Below, one piece after another: positions 1-11,091 of a DNA stretch of 64,000 nt. The notes below the pieces were generated by a model. The model was given only the letters and a program-made list of their open reading frames with translations, was not told the DNA's origin and made no database searches. Within the stretch, counting starts at the first letter, position 1; every line of letters begins with the position of its first letter. This DNA comes from Calditrichota bacterium (GTDB taxonomy: Bacteria > Calditrichota > Calditrichia > Calditrichales > Calditrichaceae), in the NCBI GenBank assembly GCA_003854985.1, contig RQOG01000150.1:35623-99622 (forward strand). Reading direction: 5' to 3'. The translations under genes and the position numbers were made by a program.

Positions 1-1905
<1,905 letters not shown>

Positions 1906-1966
1906 ATTATTTGGAAGCGAAGACCGTCAGCGTTATATTTGATACGTCAATAAATGGTAATGTACA

Positions 1967-2308
1967 ATGCACGAAATGTCTATTGCCGTAAATATAGTTA
2001 AGATTGCGCTTGAAGCGGCAGATAAGGAAAAAGCTAAAAAAATCAATTCTATAGAAATTGATCTTGGCAAATTAGCCGGCGTTGCGGAAGAAGCCTTGCT
2101 TTTTTGTTATGATTCAACTTGTAAAAATACAATTGCTGAAGGATCAGTACTTAAGATTAATTCTATTCCCGGCCAGGCTTTCTGTGAAGCGTGCAATTAT
2201 CAGTTTGAAGCCGACCAACCATATATGATTTGCCCTCAATGCGGTGAACAAGTATGGTTAATTAACGGAGGTAAAGAATTAAAGGTAAAATCAGTTAATG
2301 TTGATTGA
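1967..2308 (+). CDS. hypA: Hydrogenase maturation nickel chaperone HypA
   Basis: HypA delivers nickel, with HypB, to the precursor of the [NiFe]-hydrogenase large subunit. The protein has 113 residues, the usual family size. It begins MHEMSIAVNIV, whose N-terminal Met-His is the known nickel-binding site. Two CxxC pairs (CEAC near residue 73, CPQC near 89) form the structural zinc site. It is the first gene of the hyp cluster and starts 61 bp from the divergent sigma-methyltransferase gene. The ribosome site is weak. Homologues also serve urease, but the following genes make a hydrogenase role almost certain. Confidence 0.95.
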   Translation: MHEMSIAVNIVKIALEAADKEKAKKINSIEIDLGKLAGVAEEALLFCYDSTCKNTIAEGSVLKINSIPGQAFCEACNYQFEADQPYMICPQCGEQVWLINGGKELKVKSVNVD

Positions 2309-2403
2309 AATATTTTTTATATAAAAAGGTTATAAATAATAAAGCTCTTTTTTAGAAGATTATAAATAATCGGATTTGAAAATACTTTTTAGGAGATAAT
2401 GCT
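2309..2403 (+). promoter_or_regulatory. hypA-hypB leader with a repeated TTATAAATAAT
   Basis: The 95-bp spacer between hypA and hypB is almost pure A/T and contains TTATAAATAAT twice, about 26 bp apart, followed by AGGAGATAAT just ahead of hypB. Other junctions in the cluster are tight (4-bp overlap to 16 bp, apart from a 55-bp gap before hypE). The spacing and repeat could mark an internal promoter or a site for RNA processing. In sequence this rich in A/T the repeat may also be chance. Confidence 0.25.
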
Positions 2404-3219
2404 ATGTGCGATACCTGCGGATGCGGGCAAACCGATAACGATGTAACGATTTCAATGCCTGGAACACATAAACATACGCATATTCATAATGGTCATTCTC
2501 ATGAACATAGTCATGACCATGATCATCATCATCATGACGAACATGATCACGAACACCATCATGATCATGGAAGAATTATCCAGGTAGAACAGGACATTCT
2601 TAAAAAAAATGACTTGATAGCTGAAAGAAACAGAGGCTATTTTCAGGCAAAAAAGATATTGACGTTTAACCTGGTCAGTTCACCAGGATCCGGTAAAACA
2701 ACATTGCTTGAAAAAACAATTGATGCTTTGCAAAAGGATTTAAAAATATCCGTTATAGAAGGCGATCAGCAGACCATGCAGGATGCCGAACGCATCAAGA
2801 AAACAGGCGCCAAGGTTGTTCAAATCAATACCGGCCAGGGTTGTCATCTGGATGCTGAAATGATCAACAAAGCTTTAGATATGCTTAATCCTGATGATCA
2901 GTCGATATTAATGATCGAAAATGTAGGAAACCTGGTATGTCCGGCGCTTTTTGATCTCGGAGAAAGAAATAAAATAGTTATAATCAGTGTAACCGAAGGC
3001 GATGATAAGCCGCTTAAGTATCCGACAATGTTCAGTGTATCCGATATTTGCATCATCAATAAAACGGACCTTTTGCCTTATGTGGATTTTGATATGGAAA
3101 AATGTAGAGATTATGCATTTAAGGTAAATCATCATCTAAAGTTTTTTGAAGTTTCCGCGCGTACAGGCGATGGAATGAAGGCCTGGTATGAATGGCTGAG
3201 AAATCAGGTTAAAGGATGA
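2404..3219 (+). CDS. hypB: Hydrogenase maturation GTPase HypB, histidine-rich
   Basis: HypB is a GTPase that stores and inserts nickel during [NiFe]-hydrogenase assembly. The N-terminus has the high-affinity nickel motif CDTCGCG. A stretch from about residue 20 to 56 is dominated by His and Asp and is expected to store nickel. The GTPase domain follows, with P-loop SSPGSGKTTLLE, EGDQQTMQDAERI, ENVGNLVCPA and the base-recognition motif NKTDLLPY. At 271 residues it is normal for the His-rich class. The ribosome site is AGGAG, and the stop overlaps the hypF start by 4 bp. Confidence 0.97.
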   Translation: MCDTCGCGQTDNDVTISMPGTHKHTHIHNGHSHEHSHDHDHHHHDEHDHEHHHDHGRIIQVEQDILKKNDLIAERNRGYFQAKKILTFNLVSSPGSGKTTLLEKTIDALQKDLKISVIEGDQQTMQDAERIKKTGAKVVQINTGQGCHLDAEMINKALDMLNPDDQSILMIENVGNLVCPALFDLGERNKIVIISVTEGDDKPLKYPTMFSVSDICIINKTDLLPYVDFDMEKCRDYAFKVNHHLKFFEVSARTGDGMKAWYEWLRNQVKG

Positions 3220-5540
3220 TATCCAATCATAAAGACCAGCGAATCGAAATGTGGATTAACGGGATTGTTCAGGGCGTTGGTTTTAGGCCGTTTGTATATA
3301 AACTTGCTCAAAAATTTAAGTTAACGGGTTTTGTATCGAATCATAGCAAAGGCGTATTGATTGAAGCACAGGGCGCTCAAAATAATTTAAAGCTATTTTT
3401 GAGATCACTTAAAGTTGAAGCGCCCCCCTTTTCACAAATTATTGATGTCAATTTTAAAAATATCTCTCTGAAAGAAGAAGAACATTTCACCATTAAAACC
3501 TCGGTAGACAATGCAGAAATTCATACCTTAATATCACCCGATCTTTGTGTATGTGACGATTGTTTGGCCGAATTGTTTAATCCTGATAACAGAAGGTATT
3601 TATATCCGTTTATAAACTGCACCAATTGTGGACCGCGTTATACAATTATAGAAGGTATTCCCTATGACAGACAGAAAACAACTATGTCAAAATTTAAGAT
3701 GTGTCCGGCATGTCAGCAGGAATATGATAATCCAACTGACAGACGATTTCATGCCCAGCCAAATGCCTGCCCTGCTTGCGGACCAAGGGTTTGGTACGAA
3801 GAAGTAAAAAACAATTTAAACCGGTTCCATGATCTTGAAGCTTTTGATGAAACAATTGATGCGATACTGGAAGGTAAGATTTTAGCCATAAAAGGACTCG
3901 GAGGTTTTCATCTTGCGGTTGATGCACGAAATCATGATGCCGTTAAAAGGCTTCGTGAACGGAAAAACCGGGAAGAAAAACCATTGGCCATCATGGTTGA
4001 AAACCTGGACGATATAGATAAAATTGCCATTACAACTAAAAACGATATTAAGCTTCTCACAGGTTATACCCGGCCAATCGTTTTATTAAAAAAAAGAAAT
4101 ACCAGCCTACTGGCAGAAAATATAGCACCCGGTAACCCCAGATTGGGGATAATGCTGCCCTACACCCCGCTCCATTACATACTTTTCTATTTATTAAGAA
4201 AAAAGACATATGGCTCTGATTTTCCTGTTTTGGTTATGACAAGCGCAAATATATCAGAAGAACCGATCGCTATTGATAACGACGAAGCAAGGGCCCGGCT
4301 TTCCAAAATCGCCGATGCGTTTCTCATGCATAACAGAGATATTTTGATTCGTTCTGATGATTCGGTGGTTTTAACGGTCGATAAACAAACCCAATTCATT
4401 AGAAGAAGTCGCGGTTATGTGCCCGGTCCTGTCTTTATTTTAAATGACGGACCTGAAATATTAGGTACAGGCTGTGAATTAAAGAATACGCTATGTTTTT
4501 TAAAAGACAATAAAGCGTTTGTAAGCCAGCATATCGGCGATCTTGAGAACCTTGCGGCGTACAATTTTTTTAATGAATCCTTTGCACACCTGAAAAAACT
4601 ATTGAAAACCGATCCGGATGTTATTATCTGCGATATGCATCCCGGCTATTTTTCTACACAATGGGCCATACAACAACAAGGAAAGACTATTATTCAGGTT
4701 CAGCATCATCATGCACATTTGGCGGCCTGTATGGCCGAACATCAAATAGATCAACAAGTGATAGGAATAATACTGGATGGCACGGGTCTTGGTACTGATA
4801 AAAAAATCTGGGGCGGCGAAGTACTTATCGGCAATTATACAGGTTTCCGTCGTTTTGCGCATCTGGAATATTTACCCTTACCCGGTGGAGATGCCGCAAC
4901 CAAAGAACCCTGGAGAATTGCCACGGGCTACTTACAGTATCTTTTTGAAAAAGATTTTCCTGATCTGCCTGCTTTAGAAGGTTTTCAAACTCCTGTTATA
5001 CGAAGAATGACTGAAAATAACATAAACTGTATACTCACCAGCAGCTGCGGGAGGTTGTTTGACGCGGTAGCCGCTATGTCGGGAGGCAAAGCTGTTATCA
5101 GATATGAAGCACAGGCCGCCGTCGAATTAATGCAAGTCGTAAAAACGCTCAATGTAAAGCCATTTGATTATAATATAAATATTCCGGAAATTTCTTTGAA
5201 ACCTTTTTTATCTTCCGTGATAGCAGCGTTGAAAAACGGTGAAAAGTTTTCTAAAATAGCTGAAAGATTTCATCGTACCTTGATAAATATTTTTTCGGAG
5301 ATTGCACAAAAAGCCCGCAAGGAATCCGGAGTTAATACGGTTGTTTTGAGCGGCGGAGTGATGCAAAATGAAATTATTTTAAGGGGTTTGATCGTTGCAT
5401 TAAATAAGGAAGGTTTCAGAGTCTTATATCACCGGCAGGTGCCTGCCAACGATGGAGGAATTTCCTTAGGACAGGCAATAATAGGAAGAATGCTGGTTAA
5501 ATCGGGTATGAATAAACCTGAATACTCTGAATTTAAATGA
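3216..5540 (+). CDS. hypF: Carbamoyltransferase HypF
   Basis: HypF uses carbamoyl phosphate and ATP to carbamoylate the C-terminal cysteine of HypE, the first step in making the active-site cyanide ligands. Domains in order: acylphosphatase-like (about 1-95, GIVQGVGFRPFVYKLAQ), two zinc-finger units (about 108-190, CDDC, CTNCGPRY, CPAC, CPACGPR), YrdC-like (about 200-390) and a Kae1-like carbamoyltransferase domain (about 395-770, with HHHAHLAAC, GDAATKEPWRIA and VVLSGGVMQNEI). The length of 774 residues is typical and no key motif is missing. It is translationally coupled to hypB through an ATGA overlap. Confidence 0.97.
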   Translation: MISNHKDQRIEMWINGIVQGVGFRPFVYKLAQKFKLTGFVSNHSKGVLIEAQGAQNNLKLFLRSLKVEAPPFSQIIDVNFKNISLKEEEHFTIKTSVDNAEIHTLISPDLCVCDDCLAELFNPDNRRYLYPFINCTNCGPRYTIIEGIPYDRQKTTMSKFKMCPACQQEYDNPTDRRFHAQPNACPACGPRVWYEEVKNNLNRFHDLEAFDETIDAILEGKILAIKGLGGFHLAVDARNHDAVKRLRERKNREEKPLAIMVENLDDIDKIAITTKNDIKLLTGYTRPIVLLKKRNTSLLAENIAPGNPRLGIMLPYTPLHYILFYLLRKKTYGSDFPVLVMTSANISEEPIAIDNDEARARLSKIADAFLMHNRDILIRSDDSVVLTVDKQTQFIRRSRGYVPGPVFILNDGPEILGTGCELKNTLCFLKDNKAFVSQHIGDLENLAAYNFFNESFAHLKKLLKTDPDVIICDMHPGYFSTQWAIQQQGKTIIQVQHHHAHLAACMAEHQIDQQVIGIILDGTGLGTDKKIWGGEVLIGNYTGFRRFAHLEYLPLPGGDAATKEPWRIATGYLQYLFEKDFPDLPALEGFQTPVIRRMTENNINCILTSSCGRLFDAVAAMSGGKAVIRYEAQAAVELMQVVKTLNVKPFDYNINIPEISLKPFLSSVIAALKNGEKFSKIAERFHRTLINIFSEIAQKARKESGVNTVVLSGGVMQNEIILRGLIVALNKEGFRVLYHRQVPANDGGISLGQAIIGRMLVKSGMNKPEYSEFK

Positions 5541-5555
5541 AGGAGCAATTACGGA

Positions 5556-5852
5556 ATGTGTTTGGCAATACCTGGTAAAGTAATAGAAATATTTGAAGAA
5601 AATAACCTTAAAATGGGTAAAATCGATTATAATGGCGTGATTAATAAAGCCTGTCTGGCTTATGTCCCGGAAGTTGTAACCGGACAATACGTCATCGTTC
5701 ATGCCGGTTTTGCGATATCAATGCTCGATGAGGAAGAAGCCCAACGGTCTTTTGAAGCGTGGGATGATTTTGCTGATCGCATACGGGAGGAGGGGTATGA
5801 GGTAACCAGCGCTCCGCTTTCGGATAAGAAACGTAAAGAAAGTGACAAATAG
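5556..5852 (+). CDS. hypC: Hydrogenase assembly chaperone HypC
   Basis: HypC is a small scaffold that, with HypD, carries the Fe(CN)2CO unit to the hydrogenase large subunit. The protein begins [12 protein letters not shown]; Cys2 is the residue known to contact HypD and the iron. The second conserved element, [15 protein letters not shown], is present. Its 98 residues are slightly longer than usual, with a charged C-terminal tail (DKKRKESDK). An AAGGAG site lies about 12 bp upstream. The stop is followed after 2 bp by the start of hypD. Confidence 0.95.
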   Translation: MCLAIPGKVIEIFEENNLKMGKIDYNGVINKACLAYVPEVVTGQYVIVHAGFAISMLDEEEAQRSFEAWDDFADRIREEGYEVTSAPLSDKKRKESDK

Positions 5853-5854
5853 AA

Positions 5855-6952
5855 TTGAAATATATTGATGAATATCGTGATCCTGAGAAGATTAAAAGTA
5901 TTCTAAAGGAGATAGAAACAGAAGTTACCAGGCCATGGGTAATCATGGAAATCTGCGGCGGTCAGACCCATTCAATTATAAAAAATGGCATCGACCAGCT
6001 TCTTCCCAAAAACATTGAACTGGTTCATGGACCGGGTTGTCCTGTATGCGTTACGCCTTTGGAATTAATTGATCAGGCTTTGCAAATTGCCGCCAGGCCT
6101 GATGTTATCTTTACCTCATTCGGAGATATGCTGCGTGTTCCGGGCAGCAATAAGGATCTTTTTAAAGTAAAATCCGAAGGCGGCGATGTGCGTATCGTTT
6201 ATTCCCCTCTTGAATCACTTAAGATTGCACGTGAAAATCCGGATAAAGAAGTTGTATTTTTTGCCGTTGGCTTCGAAACTACTGCTCCCGGAAATGCAAT
6301 GGCCGTATATCAGGCTGCCAGAGAACATTTAAAAAATTTCACTGAACTGGTCAGCCATGTTCTTGTACCACCGGCGATTAAAGCGTTGCTTTCGTCCCCT
6401 AAGAACAGAGTACAGGGTTATCTTGCCGCCGGTCATGTTTGTGCGGTCATGGGCTGGAGCGAATATGAGCCAATAGCAGAACAATACAAAGTACCGGTTG
6501 TGCCAACAGGCTTTGAACCCATGGATATTTTATCAGGTATTCTGAGCGTTATCAGGCAACTGGAAAAAGGCGAATATAAAGTTGATAATCAATATGCACG
6601 CGCCGTTTCCAAGAACGGGAATGAAGCCGCACAAAAAATAATAAATGAAGTTTATGAAATATGCGATCGTAAATGGAGGGGTATCGGCGTTATTCCGGCG
6701 AGTGGCATGTGCCTAAAAGAAAAATATGCTGATTATGACGCGGGAAAAAAATTCGGGGTTTCCAATATTGAAACGCATGAACCGGAAGTCTGTATCAGCG
6801 GTATTATATTGCAGGGTTTAAAAAAACCGATTGATTGTCCGGCTTTTGGAAAAGCCTGCACACCGCAGCATCCTCTTGGAGCAACAATGGTTTCCAGCGA
6901 AGGCGCCTGTGCGGCCTATTATCGCTATCAAAGGTTTAAAACAAATATTTAA
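5855..6952 (+). CDS. hypD: Hydrogenase maturation Fe-S protein HypD
   Basis: HypD is the [4Fe-4S] scaffold on which cyanide and CO are attached to iron before transfer to the hydrogenase. All expected cysteine motifs are visible: [36 protein letters not shown] and the C-terminal cluster [15 protein letters not shown]. Its 365 residues are normal. The start is TTG at 5855, because translation from it gives the usual family N-terminus ([16 protein letters not shown]) and it lies 2 bp after hypC; no upstream ATG fits. Confidence 0.96.
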   Translation: MKYIDEYRDPEKIKSILKEIETEVTRPWVIMEICGGQTHSIIKNGIDQLLPKNIELVHGPGCPVCVTPLELIDQALQIAARPDVIFTSFGDMLRVPGSNKDLFKVKSEGGDVRIVYSPLESLKIARENPDKEVVFFAVGFETTAPGNAMAVYQAAREHLKNFTELVSHVLVPPAIKALLSSPKNRVQGYLAAGHVCAVMGWSEYEPIAEQYKVPVVPTGFEPMDILSGILSVIRQLEKGEYKVDNQYARAVSKNGNEAAQKIINEVYEICDRKWRGIGVIPASGMCLKEKYADYDAGKKFGVSNIETHEPEVCISGIILQGLKKPIDCPAFGKACTPQHPLGATMVSSEGACAAYYRYQRFKTNI

Positions 6953-7007
6953 AACATTCATAATGTTATTATAAATAGTAATACATTTACGATATTGTCT
7001 AATTTTA

Positions 7008-8075
7008 ATGAAGAACGGAACTATGGAAAATGATGATTTTGCTTTAAGTTGTCCGACGCCGATACTGAATTATGATACCATACAATTAGCGCATGGAGCG
7101 GGCGGGCGTCTATCGGCTGAACTTATAGAAAAAGTATTTTTACCCTGTTTTGAAAATGAAATTTTATTAAAACTTGAAGACCAGGCTCAACTGGAAAAAC
7201 CGAACGGGCGTATTGCTTTTACAACGGATTCGTTTGTTGTCAGTCCTATATTTTTCCCGGGAGGCAATATTGGCGATCTGGCCGTGAACGGTACCGTAAA
7301 TGATATCTGCATGAGCGGCGCCATTCCGCTTTACCTGAGCGTCGGGTTTATCATTGAGGAAGGATTCGAAGTCAGTGAACTTTGCAGGATCGTCGATTCG
7401 ATGGGCAAAGCGGCCAAAACGGCTGGTGTCCGTATTGTTACCGGCGATACGAAAGTTGTTAACAGGGGTAGTTGTGATAAAATTTTTATCAATACAAGCG
7501 GAATAGGAGTTATTCCAAACGATATCAATTTAGGTGCCGGTTATATAAAACCGGGCGATAAGGTTATTCTTTCGGGCACCATCGCCGATCATGGTATGTC
7601 CGTCATGACAGCCCGTGATGGATTGTCATTTGAATCCAGGATCAATAGCGATACGGCAGGATTAAATTATCTTGTAAGAGATATGTTCAAAGTGAGTAAA
7701 AAAATACATGCCATGCGTGATCCTACCCGTGGTGGCGTGGCTGCCATATTGAATGAATTTGCCCGTTCATCAAATACCGGTATCCGTTTATTTGAAGAAA
7801 CAATTCCCGTTTCAGATGAAGTGAAAGGAGCCTGCGAACTGTTGGGATTAGATCCGCTTTATGTTGCAAACGAAGGTAAACTAATTGCCATAACGGCCTC
7901 TGAAGACGCCGGGAAAATTGTGGAAAAAATGCAGTGCAACGATTTAGGGAAAAAGGCCTGCATTATAGGCGAAGTAACAGATGAAAATGCTGGTAAGGTA
8001 ACCCTGCGAAATATTTATGGAATCGAACGTATCCTTGATATGCCTATTGGCGAACAGCTTCCGAGAATTTGTTAA
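7008..8075 (+). CDS. hypE: Carbamoyl phosphate-derived cyanide donor HypE
   Basis: HypE is an AIR-synthase-fold enzyme that dehydrates the carbamoylated cysteine made by HypF into a thiocyanate, the cyanide donor. The conserved HGAGG motif (AHGAGGRLSAELI), TTDSFVV, GDLAVNGTVND and MRDPTRGGVA are present. The protein ends in PRIC, placing the essential cysteine as the last residue as required. It has 355 residues; an alternative ATG 15 bp downstream would remove a few residues outside the conserved region. It is the last hyp gene, and no hydrogenase subunit or endopeptidase follows. Confidence 0.97.
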   Translation: MKNGTMENDDFALSCPTPILNYDTIQLAHGAGGRLSAELIEKVFLPCFENEILLKLEDQAQLEKPNGRIAFTTDSFVVSPIFFPGGNIGDLAVNGTVNDICMSGAIPLYLSVGFIIEEGFEVSELCRIVDSMGKAAKTAGVRIVTGDTKVVNRGSCDKIFINTSGIGVIPNDINLGAGYIKPGDKVILSGTIADHGMSVMTARDGLSFESRINSDTAGLNYLVRDMFKVSKKIHAMRDPTRGGVAAILNEFARSSNTGIRLFEETIPVSDEVKGACELLGLDPLYVANEGKLIAITASEDAGKIVEKMQCNDLGKKACIIGEVTDENAGKVTLRNIYGIERILDMPIGEQLPRIC

Positions 8076-8094
8076 ACTTTAACCAGAATGTCAT

Positions 8095-8115
8095 TCCCGT
8101 ACATCAATTACGGGA
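8095..8115. other. Convergent hairpin between hypE and the ACT gene
   Basis: TCCCGTA and TACGGGA form a perfect 7-bp stem around a 7-base loop in the short gap where hypE and the ACT-domain gene converge. The stop codon of the minus-strand gene is inside it. Neither strand shows a clear T-run directly after the stem, so it may be a weak bidirectional terminator or an RNA 3'-end stabiliser. Confidence 0.35.
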
Positions 8116-8566
8116 GCTCAAAAAGCGAAAGCAAAGCATTTTTTGCCCGGTCAAATTCCTGGATATCAATAACACAGGATATGGTGGAAATACTGCTGGA
8201 TATGCCTAAAATATTAATTCCTGCCTTACCGAGCGTAAAACAAAACTTAGCAGCAACAGCGGGTTTCTCTCTAAAGTGCGGGCCGTAAACGCCAACTATC
8301 CCGACATATTCACGCTTTTTGATCGCCCGCGATTTAAATTCAATATCTTCCTGGAGAATTTTATCAATTTCATCCTCAACATCGGTATCAACGCAAAATG
8401 CCAGTACGGCTCTGTTATCGGGGGAGCTTGTTTCCGTTATATAAGATAAATTAATTTCCTTCTTTCCAAAAATATGCAGTATCTCTGCAGCCGAACCAGG
8501 TTTATCTTCGAGAACGATTGAATAAAGCGTTAAATTTTTTTGTTCAACAAATCCCCCGATTTTCAT
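8108..8566 (-). CDS. Stand-alone tandem ACT-domain protein resembling the aspartokinase regulatory region
   Basis: The 152 residues consist of two ACT domains and nothing else. The first (about 10-75) contains LTLYSIVLEDKPGSAAEIL and INLSYITET. The second (about 85-150) contains YVGIVGVYGPHFREKPAVA and GINILGISSSISTISCVID, which closely resembles the C-terminal regulatory half of aspartate kinases. No kinase domain is attached and no amino-acid biosynthetic gene adjoins. It may bind an amino acid and regulate an enzyme encoded elsewhere; ligand and partner cannot be read from the sequence. It lies just downstream of the histidine kinase gene with an 18-bp gap. Confidence 0.8.
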   Translation of the reverse strand: MKIGGFVEQKNLTLYSIVLEDKPGSAAEILHIFGKKEINLSYITETSSPDNRAVLAFCVDTDVEDEIDKILQEDIEFKSRAIKKREYVGIVGVYGPHFREKPAVAAKFCFTLGKAGINILGISSSISTISCVIDIQEFDRAKNALLSLFELP

Positions 8567-8584
8567 AATCTGATCCTCTACTCT

Positions 8585-9928
8585 TTAAGTTAATGGTAAT
8601 AAAATTTTAACTGTGGTACCTTTGTCGAGTTCAGAGTCAACGGAAATCTTACCACCGTAATTATCCACGATATTTTTTACCAGACTTAATCCAAGACCGG
8701 TGCCATAACTTACGGCTTTTTTTGCATTTTCTCCACGATAAAATTCTGAGAAAACTTTTGGCAAATCTTCTTCTTTTATTCCTATTCCGGTATCTTCGAC
8801 GACGAACTCATAATAATTACTTTCTACACGGGTTTTAACTTTAACCGATCCCTGACTTCTTGTATAGTTAATGGCGTTACTGATTATATTATTGAAGACC
8901 CTTATCAAATCTGTTTTTTTATATTTTACCTTTACTTCTTCCGTTTCGGAACTTAATTCATCTATAAATTTGATATTTTTATGTTGCGCGCTTGGTAATT
9001 CTGAGGCAATTATTTCGCGGATCAGCGTATTGATGTGTAATTCCTCCACGCCTTCCGTCCGATATGAATCCGGGCTTTTGGATAACTCCAGTAATTCTTT
9101 GATTATTTCCAGCATTTGCCCTGCTCTGTTCGACGCTCTTTTTAAGGAATCCAATACCTTATTATCCATTTTATCATAATAGGATTTTAGTAAAGCGTCA
9201 ATTGTTGATTTCAGAGCTACAATCGGTGATTTTAATTCATGTGAGGCAAACTGGAAAAACTGAGATTTCTGCTTGTCTGCTTCGATTAGTTTTTGATTTT
9301 GAGTATCAATAATCCTTTTACTCTCTCTGTAAATAGTCATAAAAGTCATGCAGATATAAGCGGTTACATAAACAGTAATCACAAAAACAATCACGACCAA
9401 TGAAACTAAAATAGCATTGGAATGCAGGTCCTGGCTAAATACGTTGTGGTGATGAATAATGCCAAAGGCTTCGGCAAAAACCAATCCGGAAAAAAGCACA
9501 GCAACTATGGTTGCAAATACCAACGGCAGCCACCTGGGAAATAAAATACTGCTTAAGACCACATGAAACACATAAAAAAGATAAATCGGATTTTCAATAC
9601 CTCCGGTCAGATGTACTAATTGCGTTAAAAAAATTAGATCGATAATGATATGAATGGAAAGCAGTATAATCTCTGTCATCAGTGAAATTTCTTTAAAGAG
9701 CCTAAGAGTAATGAAATGTATTATATTTATTCCGGCCAGTATACTTAAGGTAATCCACATTTCTTCATAATTCACCGGTATTTCGAAAAAAGCCTTGGAT
9801 AACCAGGAAGCTATGAAAAAACTGAATACGGCAAGCCATCTTAACCTGATCGACCAGGTTAAACGGGAATGCAGAATAACGGTTGTTAAAAACGGCGTTC
9901 TTTCAGGATTAAATAATTCCATTCGCAA
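8585..9928 (-). CDS. Membrane sensor histidine kinase without a linked response regulator
   Basis: Six hydrophobic segments fill residues about 27-200, with no extracellular sensor domain of any size. A short linker leads to the phosphoacceptor box FASHELKSPIVAL (His230). The ATPase domain follows, with NNIISNAINYT (N box), VEDTGIGI (G1) and GTGLGLSLVKNIVDNYGG (G2), so it should be catalytically competent. With so little outside the membrane, it probably senses a membrane or intramembrane signal. No receiver gene adjoins. Start is TTG at 9928 or ATG at 9922; the AGGG upstream is better spaced for the TTG. Confidence 0.93.
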   Translation of the reverse strand: MRMELFNPERTPFLTTVILHSRLTWSIRLRWLAVFSFFIASWLSKAFFEIPVNYEEMWITLSILAGINIIHFITLRLFKEISLMTEIILLSIHIIIDLIFLTQLVHLTGGIENPIYLFYVFHVVLSSILFPRWLPLVFATIVAVLFSGLVFAEAFGIIHHHNVFSQDLHSNAILVSLVVIVFVITVYVTAYICMTFMTIYRESKRIIDTQNQKLIEADKQKSQFFQFASHELKSPIVALKSTIDALLKSYYDKMDNKVLDSLKRASNRAGQMLEIIKELLELSKSPDSYRTEGVEELHINTLIREIIASELPSAQHKNIKFIDELSSETEEVKVKYKKTDLIRVFNNIISNAINYTRSQGSVKVKTRVESNYYEFVVEDTGIGIKEEDLPKVFSEFYRGENAKKAVSYGTGLGLSLVKNIVDNYGGKISVDSELDKGTTVKILLPLT

Positions 9929-10040
9929 AAATTTTACCCTTTCCGGCCTAAATCGTATTCCTTAAAATCCATCTATACTGATAATAGAATATATTTATTT
10001 TTAATAACCGAAAAAAGTTAATTTTAAACTTGTTTTCATA

Positions 10041-11072
10041 TTAATTAAAACTAATAAGAGCTTTTATGATTTCATCCTGATATTTATCGACAAGATCCAT
10101 AGCCTGTTGTGTGTCTGAATAATCAAACCGATGCGTGATAAGGTGAAAAATATCAAGTTGTTTTGTTTCTACCAAATGGATTGCATTATTGAATTGTTTA
10201 TTTTGCCTGCGCACATTATAAATGTTTATTTCTTTGCGTCTCAGAAGATGTATGTCGAATTCAATATGATCAACTTCCGGAATACCGACAATAACCAGGC
10301 TTCCTCCCGGTTTCAGCAAGTGCAGGGCATGATTGATGGCTTCCTGCTTTCCGCAGCATTCGAACACTGTATCTAAACCTAATGGAACTTCAGCTAATAT
10401 GCTTTTTACAATATCTGTTTTACCGGGATTTCCTATCCAGTTAGCGCCATGTAGTTTGCTTACATTTAATCGGTGATCGATCAGATCGGTCACAAATATT
10501 TTACCATGTTTTTTTAGCCGGATTGCTTCCATTACGCATAAGCCGATAGGACCGGCGCCTAAAATAGCCGTATCGCCTATAAACGGCGTAAAACTCATGC
10601 TATGAAGAGCTATGGTTAATGGTTCCAGAAGTACACCATAGTCGGTGGAAATTGCATCGGGTAGCTTAAAACACACTTTTTCAGGAACAACAATAAATTC
10701 CTGCATACAGCCTTCCGCTTCACTTGGATTTCCCAAAAAGGTGAGATTCCGGCAGGTATGTTCTCTTCCTGCCAGACATTGATCACATTTACCGCATGAT
10801 ATAGCCGGTTCAATGGCTACCCTGTCTCCGAGAACCAGATTACGGACTTCTTTACCTGTTCCCACAACTGTGGCCGTGGCTTCGTGTCCTATCGAAAAAG
10901 GATATTTAACAACCTGATTGCCGATACGTCCGGTTCGAAAATAGTGTAAATCGGAACCGCAGATACCAACCCAATTAATCATTAGTTTTACATGATCACC
11001 GGCTGTAATAGACGGTTCTTCCGCATCAATGATTTTTATATGTCCCAATGAAGATAGTATGACTTTTTTCAT
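10041..11072 (-). CDS. Zinc-dependent medium-chain dehydrogenase (sorbitol/threonine/idonate dehydrogenase-like)
   Basis: This is an NAD(P)-dependent polyol or alcohol dehydrogenase. The catalytic zinc ligands are visible in GICGSDLHYF, GHEATATVVG and LLEPL. The structural zinc loop has four cysteines (CGKCDQCLAGREHTC). The nucleotide-binding fold has AILGAGPIGLCVMEA. Its 343 residues are the usual size. The family spans many substrates, so the substrate is not predicted. It follows a small unknown gene and the SpoIIE phosphatase gene in the same orientation, so it may be part of the signalling transcript. An AGGACG site precedes the ATG. Confidence 0.9.
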   Translation of the reverse strand: MKKVILSSLGHIKIIDAEEPSITAGDHVKLMINWVGICGSDLHYFRTGRIGNQVVKYPFSIGHEATATVVGTGKEVRNLVLGDRVAIEPAISCGKCDQCLAGREHTCRNLTFLGNPSEAEGCMQEFIVVPEKVCFKLPDAISTDYGVLLEPLTIALHSMSFTPFIGDTAILGAGPIGLCVMEAIRLKKHGKIFVTDLIDHRLNVSKLHGANWIGNPGKTDIVKSILAEVPLGLDTVFECCGKQEAINHALHLLKPGGSLVIVGIPEVDHIEFDIHLLRRKEINIYNVRRQNKQFNNAIHLVETKQLDIFHLITHRFDYSDTQQAMDLVDKYQDEIIKALISFN

Positions 11073-11091
11073 TTTAATCGTCCTGATTAAA

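Noticed and set aside
2500..2575. CAT/GAT-rich short repeat in hypB, suggesting a microsatellite or repeat element
   Set aside because: It encodes the in-frame histidine-rich metal-storage region expected for HypB.
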